Positions 35,801-43,150 of a DNA stretch of 64,000 nucleotides are shown one piece after another; within the stretch, counting starts at the first letter, position 1; every line of letters starts with the position of its first letter. The stretch spans positions 1 through 64,000 of the forward strand of contig SVHC01000001.1 in the NCBI GenBank assembly GCA_015056055.1. The letters are read 5' to 3'. Under the pieces are notes generated by a model. The model made no database searches, was not told where the DNA came from, and saw only the letters and a program-made list of their open reading frames with translations. The position numbers and the translations under genes are program-made. Source of the stretch: Clostridiales bacterium (GTDB lineage: Bacteria; Bacillota; Clostridia; Christensenellales; Aristaeellaceae).

Positions 35801-36170
35801 TTCCGAACGCCGGGTGCAGGCATTTTTTGAAAGCAATATCGGACGAAGGCTGCTTGCATCTCCTCGCGTGGAACGCGAGTGGGCGTTCAATCTGCGCCTG
35901 TCGCCGGAAAAGGCCAGAAGCCTCGGCGAGCTGGACACCCATGAGCGCGTGATGGTGCAGGGAATTATCGATGCATGCTTTATGGAAAATGATGAATGGA
36001 TTCTGGTGGATTACAAATCCGGGCGCGATGATCCGGCATACCACAAGCAGATTCAGCTGTACGCCTATGCGCTGCGAGCGATTACCGGAAAGCGTGTGGC
36101 GGAAGCGTATGTGTATCTGCTCGGACGCGGCGAAGCAAGACGCGTAAATCTGGAAAACGGCATTGACTGA
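32880..36170 (+). CDS. addA: AddA-type helicase-nuclease (UvrD family)
   Basis: A 1096-residue UvrD-like helicase with a C-terminal nuclease. Walker A is AAAGSGKTTVL near residue 21; IVTFTRASAADLR (Ia), FVDEYQDTSEIQ (Walker B), VGDVKQSIYRFR (III), LTANFRSSNSVV (IV), SAHKSKGLEYPVVFAAQ (V) and RILYVLLTRARDRL (VI) follow. The RecB-like nuclease is at the end: VQGIIDACF and ILVDYKSGRD with QIQLYAYAL. That domain order is that of AddA in AddAB, which repairs double-strand breaks; it is somewhat shorter than the usual 1200 or so residues. The usual partner addB is not next to it: the upstream gene is a URO-D-like gene on the other strand. GGGGAGG precedes the ATG at 32880. Confidence 0.9.
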   Translation: MRFTEEQRAAIDSRGENLLIAAAAGSGKTTVLVERVMQLVAEGANIDDMLIVTFTRASAADLRAKLSQRLMDAENVGPEQSVRLERATIGTIHGFCAELLRSHFEAADISPGFRVLDDANARRMEDEAMDEAMEEAYEAGGADLDALDYGRGPKKVRALALELHRALESRCDPEEWLEISANPDCGEMLEILRQAALIYVEEAAALCETAAKLAALPDVLPGYVDALLADAGSLNACRDMTYSDLRTALSDFQQAKVKASRGEGDEQLRERVKAMRKSAKETAASAAGYLRLSEEDALEDMARVAPAMRALAQIVLSAEEKLSAMKAEEGVLSYGDLEKMALKALNVPECAEAVRERYKWVFVDEYQDTSEIQEAIIGKLLAEGNAFFVGDVKQSIYRFRMAEPGLFLSRQQKYAEGTDGRLIALTANFRSSNSVVSFVNAVFERAMRGGADEIVYSDVERLRAGRGVAGPEIEVHLMGAEMAEEDDESEDDSLVLTGAKAEAYCIAQRIHELMDEDANLNFRDIAVITRVKQNVLAPMAEVLADEGIPVYADEAGGYTDAFEVRLALALLKLIDNHLNDIALLAVLRSPIVGLSSAELAHLRLAAGEGPLYRAVKKSESGVLTEFARKMEDWRDRARRLSLGRFIDTLLLETGLVHYVSAMPAGKARRANLQLLCSRADAYEKNGDGGLSGFLQHTEDVARRGGEDSAHVLTENDNVVRLLSAHKSKGLEYPVVFAAQLGREFRRPKADDSLSWHAGMGYAISHTDSRLSTRRETLARRAIACKKAAEDLAEEKRILYVLLTRARDRLILVGTPRNRATSELRWEMSLSRPLRAKSALDVVMPAVLSMGIECEWHAPAAQMTAEKQEESATPIRLRDAILESASHEPDEKLLEAMLWKYPYEDSAGAPLKLTVTGLVREVEGPTTKIELTEKPKFLSDKENPDAHLTAAQFGTDIHRILAQADLDKIRGGGKISERRVQAFFESNIGRRLLASPRVEREWAFNLRLSPEKARSLGELDTHERVMVQGIIDACFMENDEWILVDYKSGRDDPAYHKQIQLYAYALRAITGKRVAEAYVYLLGRGEARRVNLENGID

Positions 36171-36171
36171 A

Positions 36172-36207
36172 AAAATCCCTCCTGCATACTATGATGCGGG
36201 AGGGATT
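36172..36207 (+). terminator. Hairpin after addA that contains the next ribosome site
   Basis: AAATCCCTCC and GCAT pair with ATGC and GGAGGGATTT. The 3' arm includes GGGAGG, the Shine-Dalgarno of the LysM gene that starts at 36212. Confidence 0.75.
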
Positions 36208-36211
36208 TAAA

Positions 36212-36946
36212 ATGAGTCAGCAAATTGTATGCCCGCGCGGCGCATCGCTCTACATATGGAAACAGGGGGATACGCTTTCTTCTGTCGCACTGCGCAACAG
36301 AATTACGGTTCAATCCATTTATCTGGTAAACGAGGGAAGGGATCTTTCGAATCTCAGACCGGGCGACAGCATCTGTCTGCCGCCGGGCGTATATGCCTGC
36401 CTGAACGGGCAGACGTACACCGTGCGTTCCGGCGATACATTCGCGGGAATTGCGCGCAGGTACGGTCTTTCCACATGGGAACTGCTGGAAAGAAATCCGT
36501 ATGTGGATCCGGGAAGCCTTATGGTCGGGCAGGTACTCTGCGTTCCGGAAGAAGAGGACGATGACGACGAAAACGAAAATTCCGGAAACAGCAATCCCGG
36601 AGGCGGCTGCACGGGCGGATGCTGCAGCGCAGGATTCCGGCAGCTTTCGGTGAGCTATGGCGAAAGATATGTGGATATCCTGATCAATGCAAATGTATCC
36701 GATGCGGCTTTCAGATCGGCAAACCCGAATCTGGATCCCAGAAATTTGATTCCGGGTCAACGATACTGTGCGCCGCCTGCGGGCAGCAGACAGCCGGTAT
36801 GTACCGGCAGACGGTATACCGTGCGTGACGGCGAAAATCTCGCCATGCTTGCGCAGCGGTTTAACGTTACGGAATTTGAATTGATTGCGAGAAATCCGAA
36901 TCTTACTCCCAATGATTTTGCACCGGGACAGGTGATCTGCGTGTAG
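36212..36946 (+). CDS. LysM repeat protein
   Basis: A 244-residue protein with four LysM-type modules: an N-terminal one (LYIWKQGDTLSSVALRN), a clear second (YTVRSGDTFAGIARRYGLST), a degenerate third (LSVSYGERYVDILINANVSD) and a clear fourth (YTVRDGENLAMLAQRFNVTE). An acidic linker and a Gly/Cys-rich stretch (GGGCTGGCC) separate modules two and three. No signal peptide is present, which in Clostridia is typical of spore-coat or cortex-associated LysM proteins, though spore assignment is only inference. The start at 36212 is set by GGGAGG. Confidence 0.82.
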   Translation: MSQQIVCPRGASLYIWKQGDTLSSVALRNRITVQSIYLVNEGRDLSNLRPGDSICLPPGVYACLNGQTYTVRSGDTFAGIARRYGLSTWELLERNPYVDPGSLMVGQVLCVPEEEDDDDENENSGNSNPGGGCTGGCCSAGFRQLSVSYGERYVDILINANVSDAAFRSANPNLDPRNLIPGQRYCAPPAGSRQPVCTGRRYTVRDGENLAMLAQRFNVTEFELIARNPNLTPNDFAPGQVICV

Positions 36947-36948
36947 CA

Positions 36949-37000
36949 ACAATAGTTCAGGCGAGGATGGAGTTACTGCCATCCTCGCCTGATTGCTGTT
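36949..37000 (+). terminator. Terminator after the LysM gene
   Basis: CAGGCGAGGATGG pairs with CCATCCTCGCCTG, with AACAAT/ATTGCTGTT pairing at the base and TT following. It also faces the convergent sulfatase remnant. Confidence 0.8.
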
Positions 37001-37017
37001 TATGCCGTGGGAACGGG

Positions 37018-37992
37018 TTATAGATCCTGTTTCCGGGTTTTGTGTTTGCGGCTGCCCAAAGGCTGACCGTCCAGCCGGCCGTGACGAATGAAGGGATCGT
37101 CATGCGCTTTCAGATCGTTGTAAAGCTGCGCGCGTAATTCCTTCAGAACGGGCGCAAAAAACGGCGTATTTGATGATGTTGCGGCATTCGCCGTGATCGG
37201 ACGTGAATATCACAATGGTGTTTTCAAAATCCACGTGCGCAAGGATTTTCCGATGGCATCGTCAATTTGGGATACCACGCCGTAATATCTGGCAACCTGG
37301 GCAGCTGTTTCGGGCCACTGCATGGCTTCAAGATTCCAGTTCCACGGCTGCTGTGCATGGGCAAAGGGTTTATTGATGAATTCGTCATCCCAGCCGGGCC
37401 ATTTGGGAATGTCTTCCGACGCGTGCATTTTGGAAAATGGCGCACTCGGGCGGCACGGAAGATGGGGAAGCACGATATCTACAAAGGCATGCCAGGGATT
37501 GGACTGAGAAGTAATGAATTCGATGGTGCGGTCTGCCAGCCAGTGCGTCTTGGATTTTTCCACGGGAACGGGACTTTCGCACCCCAGCCATCTGCCGGTG
37601 TACTGTATGTTTCCGTCGGAATATGTGGAACCGGAAATTACGGTGTTATATCCGAAAGCTTCGGAGCCTTCCGTGGGGGAAGTATTTCATTTGCCGATCA
37701 GTGCATTGAAATAGACCATGCTCTTTAATTTCATGGGCCATGAATCGGTGTCGGAAATTGACGGCGCAGGAAAAAGCCGTAGTTCCAGTAAGCACCGAAG
37801 GAATCGGGATGCTTTCCGGAATACAGCGCCTGCCGCGCTGGGGCGCAGAACGGCAGAGGAGTATAGACGCGTGTGAACAGCGCGCCCTGCTCCGCAAGCC
37901 GGTCGAGGCTCGGCGTTTTTTACAGCCGGATTCACCGCGCCCAGCGTATCACTGCGGAATTGATCCGCCAACAGAAACAGCAGGTTTTTCAC
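37018..37992 (-). pseudogene. Decayed formylglycine-type sulfatase
   Basis: Reads as a type I sulfatase only if frames are joined. The first frame starts MKNLLFLLADQFRSDTLGAV; after a +1/-2 shift near 37917 the reading continues as KTPSLDRLAEQGALFTRVYT and the active-site motif PFCAPAR, then YSGKHPDSFGAYWNYGF. A second intact stretch (37210-37563) has FVDIVLPHLPCRPSAPF and WPETAAQVARYYGVVSQIDD. Near 37200 the segment VIFTSDHGE (metal ligands) is followed within about 50 bp by the ordinary C-terminal text (ELRAQLYNDLKAHDDPF), so perhaps 100-200 residues are missing. Several frameshifts plus a deletion make it a pseudogene. It is the last member of the sugar operon, 6 bp after the Gfo/Idh gene. 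Confidence 0.85.
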
Positions 37993-37998
37993 ATCGTA

Positions 37999-39102
37999 TT
38001 AGTAGACGAACTTCACATCGCCGTGAAGCGGGTTGAGCTTCTCCGGAATGACCAGAGCGCCGCCTTCTTCGTAGGACTGCATTGCGGCAAAGGTGTAGGA
38101 AAGGGTGGCAAGAGCGTCGCGGCCGGAGGCGCGGATATGCTCATGCGGAACCTTATTTGTAACGTCTTCAAGGAAGGCGTGGATGCGCTTCGGGAAGGTG
38201 GCATCAAAACTCTTGATACCGGTGTCGAACACCTGCGGCTTGGGCGTAGCCATGCCCGGGTCTTCAACGGTGTCTACATCCCAATAGTGCACCTTTTCCA
38301 CGCAGTTTTCAATGCAGAAAGTGCCGCGGGTGCCGGCATGCTCATAGCTCCACCAGCCGCCCAGGCCGAACATTGCATCGCCGCGCTGGGAAAGCAGATA
38401 GCCGGTGCCGCCGTTGGCAAATTTCACATGGATAGAGTTGATGGAAAGCATGGGATCGCTCTGTGTACGGCGAATGCCGGGCTTATCGAGGAAAGCCTGA
38501 ACGGCGATGATATCGCCGCAGAAATGGCGCATGACGGAGAACGGATGCGCGCAGAAAGCCTTTACATGGGAATACGGGGTCTGCCAGCGCGGGCTGCCGG
38601 GGCCGGCGTATTTCTTTTCACTGCCGTTGAAGCCGACTTTGTGAATGCAGTATACGAGTTCGCCGATTTTGTTTTCCTTGATCAGGTTGTCAGCATAGTC
38701 GGCGGTATCGGTGAAATAGTGGTTCAGGTCGCAGCCAAGATACAGCTTGTTTTTTGCTGCATATACAACCAACTCACGGGCATCGGAAAGTTCGGAGCAG
38801 ATGGGCTTTTCAACCAGAACGGCTTTCTTGGCTTCAAGAGCCTCCAGTGCAGGTTCATAGTGCATGGAGCCGTTGTCATAACCGGAGGTGGTGACGCTGA
38901 CGACATCAATTTCCGGATGAGCATCGAGCATTGCCTTCTGGCTGGTATAGTAGGGAATATTGAATTCCTCACCGAATTTCTGCGCCTTTTCGGGCACAAC
39001 ATCACAGACGGCAACGAGGTTGGAGAGTTCATCCTTGACATAGCATCCGGCGTGGACACGGCCGATTCCGCCTGCGCCGACAATTGCACAATTAAGAGCC
39101 AT
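37999..39102 (-). CDS. Gfo/Idh/MocA family oxidoreductase
   Basis: A 367-residue NAD(P)-dependent dehydrogenase. The Rossmann motif AIVGAGGIGRVHAGCY is at residues 5-20, and VLVEKPICS carries the EKP lysine. The C-terminal alpha/beta domain is complete (NHYFTDTADYADNLIKENKI region). It is 44 bp downstream of another member of the same family, and the pair share only family-level likeness. GAGGAGG precedes the ATG. Probably oxidises or epimerises a sugar acid or amino sugar produced by the operon; the substrate is unknown. Confidence 0.9.
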   Translation of the reverse strand: MALNCAIVGAGGIGRVHAGCYVKDELSNLVAVCDVVPEKAQKFGEEFNIPYYTSQKAMLDAHPEIDVVSVTTSGYDNGSMHYEPALEALEAKKAVLVEKPICSELSDARELVVYAAKNKLYLGCDLNHYFTDTADYADNLIKENKIGELVYCIHKVGFNGSEKKYAGPGSPRWQTPYSHVKAFCAHPFSVMRHFCGDIIAVQAFLDKPGIRRTQSDPMLSINSIHVKFANGGTGYLLSQRGDAMFGLGGWWSYEHAGTRGTFCIENCVEKVHYWDVDTVEDPGMATPKPQVFDTGIKSFDATFPKRIHAFLEDVTNKVPHEHIRASGRDALATLSYTFAAMQSYEEGGALVIPEKLNPLHGDVKFVY

Positions 39103-39146
39103 GATTTGTCCTCCTCTGATCTTGTCTGTTTTAAATGCGATTTTGC

Positions 39147-40163
39147 TTATTCCACGATATCCTTCACGCGGATGGGCTTACCGGATTTGAGAGATGCGAT
39201 GGCGGCATGGATTACGCGGGAGGCTTCAAGACCTGCCTTGCCGGTGCCATCGATATCCTCCGGCTTGTCGCCGCGTGCGACCTGCGTGAAGAAGCAGGTG
39301 ATTCTGTCGCGGAAAGTATCGTCAAAGTTCGAGAAACCGTCGAAAACGGGGTTCGTGTAGACTTCTTTGAGCGGATTTCCGGCCGGATATAGGGTCGCCT
39401 CGCGCCACATGTCTTCAAAGATCATGCGGCCCGCGCGGCCTGCGACTTCACAGCGCTCCATGGGATGACCGCGTGCGATGTCGTAGCTGGATGTGAGATG
39501 TCCAACTGCACCGCAGGCAAATTTCATGTTGATCGATGCCGTGGAGTAGATGTTGCGTCCGCTTGCGATCATTGCATAGCAGTGGACTTCCTCGATATCG
39601 CCTATGAAATAACGCATGATATCCACACTGTGCGGGTTGAGAGCCTTCAGGTGGTAATAGGGAGATTCCAGCGGCTGGGGCTTGCCGATCCACAGCGCCA
39701 TGTTGCAGAACAGAAGCTCGCCGATGCGGCCGTCGTTCTGCCACTTTTTGGCCTGACGAGCGGCGGGTGTAAAGCGGTGGTTGAGGTCAATACCGTAGCA
39801 TACGCCCATCTTTTCGGCAAGATCCACCATTTCCTGTGCATGGCGCAGGTCGTTGCTGATGGGCTTTTCGCCCAGAACATGGCAGCCGGCGCGCAGTGCC
39901 TGCATGGTAGGCGCATAGTGATCGGAACTGTATTCATATCCGCCGGTGGCTACGGAGACAATATTCGGCTTTTCCCTGTCGAGCATTTCCTGCGCATCGT
40001 AATAGGCAGGCACGCCCAGAATTTTTGCGGCGGCGTCGGCGCGTTCGCGGTCCCGGTCGCAGACCGCAACCAGCTCGCTGACTTTTTGTTCCTTGTGAAT
40101 GCGTGCGTGAAGGTTGCCGATATGGCCCATGCCGATAACGGCGGAACGCAGGGTATTTGCCAT
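39147..40163 (-). CDS. Gfo/Idh/MocA family oxidoreductase
   Basis: About 338 residues. SAVIGMGHIGNLHARIHKEQ is the Rossmann start and HVLGEKPIS the EKP motif; GIDLNHRFTPAARQAKKW is the usual helix after it. The start at 40163 is chosen because AAAGG lies about 11 bp upstream; an in-frame GTG at 40172 is too near the same site. Fourth gene back from the operon promoter at 42413-42441, after the isomerase and the sulfatase-superfamily gene. Paired dehydrogenases are common in loci that convert one sugar to another through keto intermediates. Confidence 0.9.
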   Translation of the reverse strand: MANTLRSAVIGMGHIGNLHARIHKEQKVSELVAVCDRDRERADAAAKILGVPAYYDAQEMLDREKPNIVSVATGGYEYSSDHYAPTMQALRAGCHVLGEKPISNDLRHAQEMVDLAEKMGVCYGIDLNHRFTPAARQAKKWQNDGRIGELLFCNMALWIGKPQPLESPYYHLKALNPHSVDIMRYFIGDIEEVHCYAMIASGRNIYSTASINMKFACGAVGHLTSSYDIARGHPMERCEVAGRAGRMIFEDMWREATLYPAGNPLKEVYTNPVFDGFSNFDDTFRDRITCFFTQVARGDKPEDIDGTGKAGLEASRVIHAAIASLKSGKPIRVKDIVE

Positions 40164-40202
40164 AAAATTCACGCCTTTCTGTGCTTCGCAGAGGAAGCGC
40201 TT

Positions 40203-41570
40203 TTATTTTTTCTGCAGCTTTACCGCATCGGCAATGCCGCCGATATATTTGCTGTCATAGGCTTCCTGTGATGAGGCGAAGGGCCGGCCGTTCATCAGGA
40301 AGTTGTTGTAAATCGGGGCGGGACGACCGGTTTCCTTCTCGCGCTTTTCGATGAATGCGTACATGCGCTTTTTGAGCATTTCAACGACTTCGGGATTCTC
40401 ATCTGCGACGTTGTTGTTCTCATCCGGGTCTTTGATGAGGTTGTAAAGCTCGATTTCGGGTTTGAAGTGGAAGTCCGGTTCAAGCGCTAGAATCAGTTTC
40501 CATTCGGGTGTACGCCAGCCGTGTTTGCGCATCCAGGTGCACTCGGTGATGTAGAACTCCGGCTCTTTTTCGCGTTCTTCGCCGTAAATCAAAGGCTTCA
40601 GGCTGCGTCCTTCGAAGGGAAGATCGACGTCGATACCCATAACGTCAAGCAGGGTGGGTGTAACGTCCTTCAGCTGACAGTAATCGGCAATGCGGACATT
40701 CTTGGGCAGGTGATTCTTCCAACGCAGAATGAAGGGAACGACCAGCGTGCAGTCGTACATGCCGTGATGATCGAAGAAACAATCGTGATCGTAGAGCGTT
40801 TCGCCGTGGTCGGAAACGAAAACAACAAGAGTTTCATCTTCAATTCCCAGAGCTTCCAGCTTTTCCAGAATTTGCTGAATGCAGCTGTCCATATAGGCGA
40901 CGGCAGAATCGTACTGCGCGACGACGTAATCGGAATTGGTGCATCCCTTGGGTACCCAGGAAGCGATGTAATCGCCGAAGGGCTTGAAATCATAGACCTT
41001 CTGCATGCGCTTGTCCTCAGGATCAAACGCATCGCCCTGGAAGAACATATCCTGGAAAGGCTGCGGTGCGAGATACGGAGAATGCGTATCCATGTGGCGC
41101 ATAAACAGGAAGAAGGGCTGATCGCCCTTGGCAAGGCGTTCCAGTTCCGGAATCGCAACTTCATTCATGTTCTGCGCTTTATGGGCGCGCCAGTCCGGCT
41201 CCTCAGGCATCCAGTTGGAATATTCGATGTATTTATCGTAGCCGCGGCCGGCAGCATTGCCCTTAAAGCCGATGCAGGTGGAGGTGTAGCCTTTTTCACG
41301 CAGAATTTCGGCCAGAACCGGAACGCCGTCGATGATGGCGCTCTGTCCCAGTGCGACGACATCCGTTCCGAATACATCGCGGCCGGTGAGCATGTTGGCA
41401 TAGCCGGGCGTGGTAGGGATATGCGCGGAGAAACACTGCTCAAAGGTTACGCCGCCTTCGGCATATTTGCCGATGTGGGGCGTGGTCAGGCGGTGATAGC
41501 CGTAATTGCTCATATGATCACGGCGGAGACTGTCAATGCCAAAAAACAGCAGGTTGGGCATCTTTTTCAT
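40203..41570 (-). CDS. Sulfatase-superfamily hydrolase without formylglycine motif
   Basis: A 455-residue protein of the alkaline phosphatase/sulfatase superfamily: NLLFFGIDSLRRDHMSNYGY (first metal ligand), LFMRHMDTHSPY, VVFVSDHGETLYDHDCFFDH and the C-terminal NLIKDPDENNNVADENPEVV. At the position of the usual C/S-x-P-x-R active-site motif it has TTPGY before ANMLTG: the nucleophile place is Thr and the Arg is replaced. Thr nucleophiles occur in phosphotransferases of this superfamily (LtaS, phosphoethanolamine transferases), so this may be a phosphodiesterase rather than a sulfatase. No signal peptide. AAAGGAGG precedes the ATG at 41570. Second gene of the operon, 19 bp after the isomerase. 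Confidence 0.85.
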   Translation of the reverse strand: MKKMPNLLFFGIDSLRRDHMSNYGYHRLTTPHIGKYAEGGVTFEQCFSAHIPTTPGYANMLTGRDVFGTDVVALGQSAIIDGVPVLAEILREKGYTSTCIGFKGNAAGRGYDKYIEYSNWMPEEPDWRAHKAQNMNEVAIPELERLAKGDQPFFLFMRHMDTHSPYLAPQPFQDMFFQGDAFDPEDKRMQKVYDFKPFGDYIASWVPKGCTNSDYVVAQYDSAVAYMDSCIQQILEKLEALGIEDETLVVFVSDHGETLYDHDCFFDHHGMYDCTLVVPFILRWKNHLPKNVRIADYCQLKDVTPTLLDVMGIDVDLPFEGRSLKPLIYGEEREKEPEFYITECTWMRKHGWRTPEWKLILALEPDFHFKPEIELYNLIKDPDENNNVADENPEVVEMLKKRMYAFIEKREKETGRPAPIYNNFLMNGRPFASSQEAYDSKYIGGIADAVKLQKK

Positions 41571-41589
41571 GCGGAGTTCCTCCTTTGAT

Positions 41590-42378
41590 TTATCGTGCGC
41601 CAAGGGACTTCAGAATTGCATTCATATAGCCGTAGCTTTCGCTGGCAATGGCCATTGCGTTGCCAAGATCCTGATCGGGACCAATAATTTCAAGGCATAC
41701 GGGACCTTTATAATTGCCCTTGATCAGCTGCGCAAAATAGCCGACCAGATCGATGTCGCCGCGTCCGCAGGTCTGATTGATGGGCTCTCCCGGCGAAGGA
41801 CCGTCGCCCTTGCAGTCGCGGATGTGAACATGCTTTACGCGAGAGATAACATCGCCGATGGCTACTTCGGGCTTTTCACCTGCGCGGTGAACGTGGCTGG
41901 GATCCATATCCACGCCGACATCGGGGGTGGCATCCATCATGGCGATGGTGGATTCGGTATTATAAATAGCAGCGCCGACATGTGCTTTTACGCAGAGGGT
42001 GACACCGTATTCCTTGGCCAGTGCGGCAAAATCTTTGATCATATCGAGACGCTCTTTAAGGCTGGCTTTATCATTGGAAACGCCGCCGGAACCGATATTT
42101 ACCAGCGGAATACCGATGGCGCGCGCTGCGGCAAATGCCTTTTCCAGACGCTCGCGATCATTGGTGGCGGCTTCCATGGAGAGATATTCCATGCCGGTCT
42201 CTTCGCGAAGGGAAATCAGATCGTTTGCCTGCTCTTCCCAGGAGTCCAGACAGAGATGCTCGCACATGCCCTGAATGGCGGAAAGCTCTACGCCGTCGTA
42301 GCCTGCGCGCTTTGCCATAAGTACGGCTTCGCGCACGGAGAACTTTTTGAACAGTACGGTGTTGACGCCAAGTTTCAT
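41590..42378 (-). CDS. Sugar phosphate isomerase/epimerase (xylose isomerase-like TIM barrel)
   Basis: A 262-residue protein. KLGVNTVLFKKFSVREAVLM and AGYDGVELSA mark the first strands; VNIGSGGVSNDKASLKERLD, the metal-binding DVGVDMDPSHVHRAGE and VKHVHIRDCKGDG follow, as in AP-endonuclease-2-like sugar isomerases. These enzymes isomerise or epimerise keto sugars with a divalent metal. AAAGGGAG precedes the ATG at 42378. It is the first gene of an operon that runs to 37018 (isomerase, sulfatase-like, two Gfo/Idh enzymes, decayed sulfatase), behind a good promoter. Substrate unknown. Confidence 0.88.
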   Translation of the reverse strand: MKLGVNTVLFKKFSVREAVLMAKRAGYDGVELSAIQGMCEHLCLDSWEEQANDLISLREETGMEYLSMEAATNDRERLEKAFAAARAIGIPLVNIGSGGVSNDKASLKERLDMIKDFAALAKEYGVTLCVKAHVGAAIYNTESTIAMMDATPDVGVDMDPSHVHRAGEKPEVAIGDVISRVKHVHIRDCKGDGPSPGEPINQTCGRGDIDLVGYFAQLIKGNYKGPVCLEIIGPDQDLGNAMAIASESYGYMNAILKSLGAR

Positions 42379-42412
42379 GAAATCACTCCCTTTGTGTAAT
42401 GGTTCTATGTGT

Positions 42413-42441
42413 ATTATATTAGTGATTGAAGATGAACGCAA
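42413..42441 (-). promoter_or_regulatory. Promoter of the sugar isomerase operon
   Basis: Minus strand: TTGCGT (42436-42441), 17-bp spacer, TATAAT (42413-42418). Confidence 0.7.
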
Positions 42442-42509
42442 GTGTTTTTAAAAAGAAAGGTGTTGAAAAATGTTGAAATGGATGAAGAGTGTTAAAAAAG
42501 GGGGAGAGA

Positions 42510-42545
42510 TAAAAACACCCGCAGGCAACATATACCTGCGGGTGT
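42510..42545 (-). terminator. Terminator of the mnmA-exonuclease transcript
   Basis: ACACCCGCAGGT pairs with CCTGCGGGTGT over a short loop, followed on the minus strand by TTTTTATC, just after the exonuclease stop at 42557. Confidence 0.85.
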
Positions 42546-42556
42546 GGTGAGTAGGA

Positions 42557-43150
42557 TCAGAGTACGCCACGAAGGAGACCTTTTTTTGTGCCGGCTTCCA
42601 GGCACAGATAGGTGGCAGCGGTATCAAAGCGTGCATCGTGTGCAGCGCCGCCGTCGCCGAACCATTCGCGTGCGCGCTCGGCGATGTACTCTTCGGAAAG
42701 ATCGAAGAATTCGCACAGCTCGATAAGCTTGGGCGGCTTGGGGCGGCCGACATTCACCTTCATTTTCAGATTGGTCTGCGAGGTGAAATAGTTCATGGTG
42801 CAGAAGGTATTGATCTTGGGAAGCTTCATGCCGAGGCGTTCAAATTCCTGCTGGATGTAGCGCACGTCGGCTGAAATGTTGTGCCCGATAAAAAGTTTTG
42901 CGGTGGAGAACAGTTCAAAGAGTTCGTCCGCACGATCTTCAAACCGTACGCCGCCGGAGAGTTCTTCCAATTCTTCCATGGAAAATCCGTGCACAGCTTC
43001 CGCTTCAGGATTCATGTCGTCCACCGTAAAAAAGTAGTTCCGCGCAGAAATCTCTTCATCAATGATAAGGCAGGAAAGCTGGCAGATCTGCGCGGGGGAA
43101 AGTCCTGTGGCTTCAATATCGAATACAATCTTTTTCACGGCGGGTATCAT
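42557..43150 (-). CDS. DEDDh 3'-5' exonuclease (DnaQ-like)
   Basis: A 197-residue single-domain exonuclease. Exo I is KIVFDIEATGLSPAQ (Asp11, Glu13), Exo II HNISADVRYI (Asp near 94) and Exo III AAHDARFDTAATYL (His and Asp). The AVHGFSMEELEEL segment between Exo I and II is typical of DnaQ-like domains. Such lone domains are found as exonuclease X or PolC-like proofreading modules; the precise role is unknown. The ATG overlaps the mnmA stop by 4 bp (ATGA), so it is translationally coupled. Last gene of its operon. Confidence 0.87.
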   Translation of the reverse strand: MIPAVKKIVFDIEATGLSPAQICQLSCLIIDEEISARNYFFTVDDMNPEAEAVHGFSMEELEELSGGVRFEDRADELFELFSTAKLFIGHNISADVRYIQQEFERLGMKLPKINTFCTMNYFTSQTNLKMKVNVGRPKPPKLIELCEFFDLSEEYIAERAREWFGDGGAAHDARFDTAATYLCLEAGTKKGLLRGVL

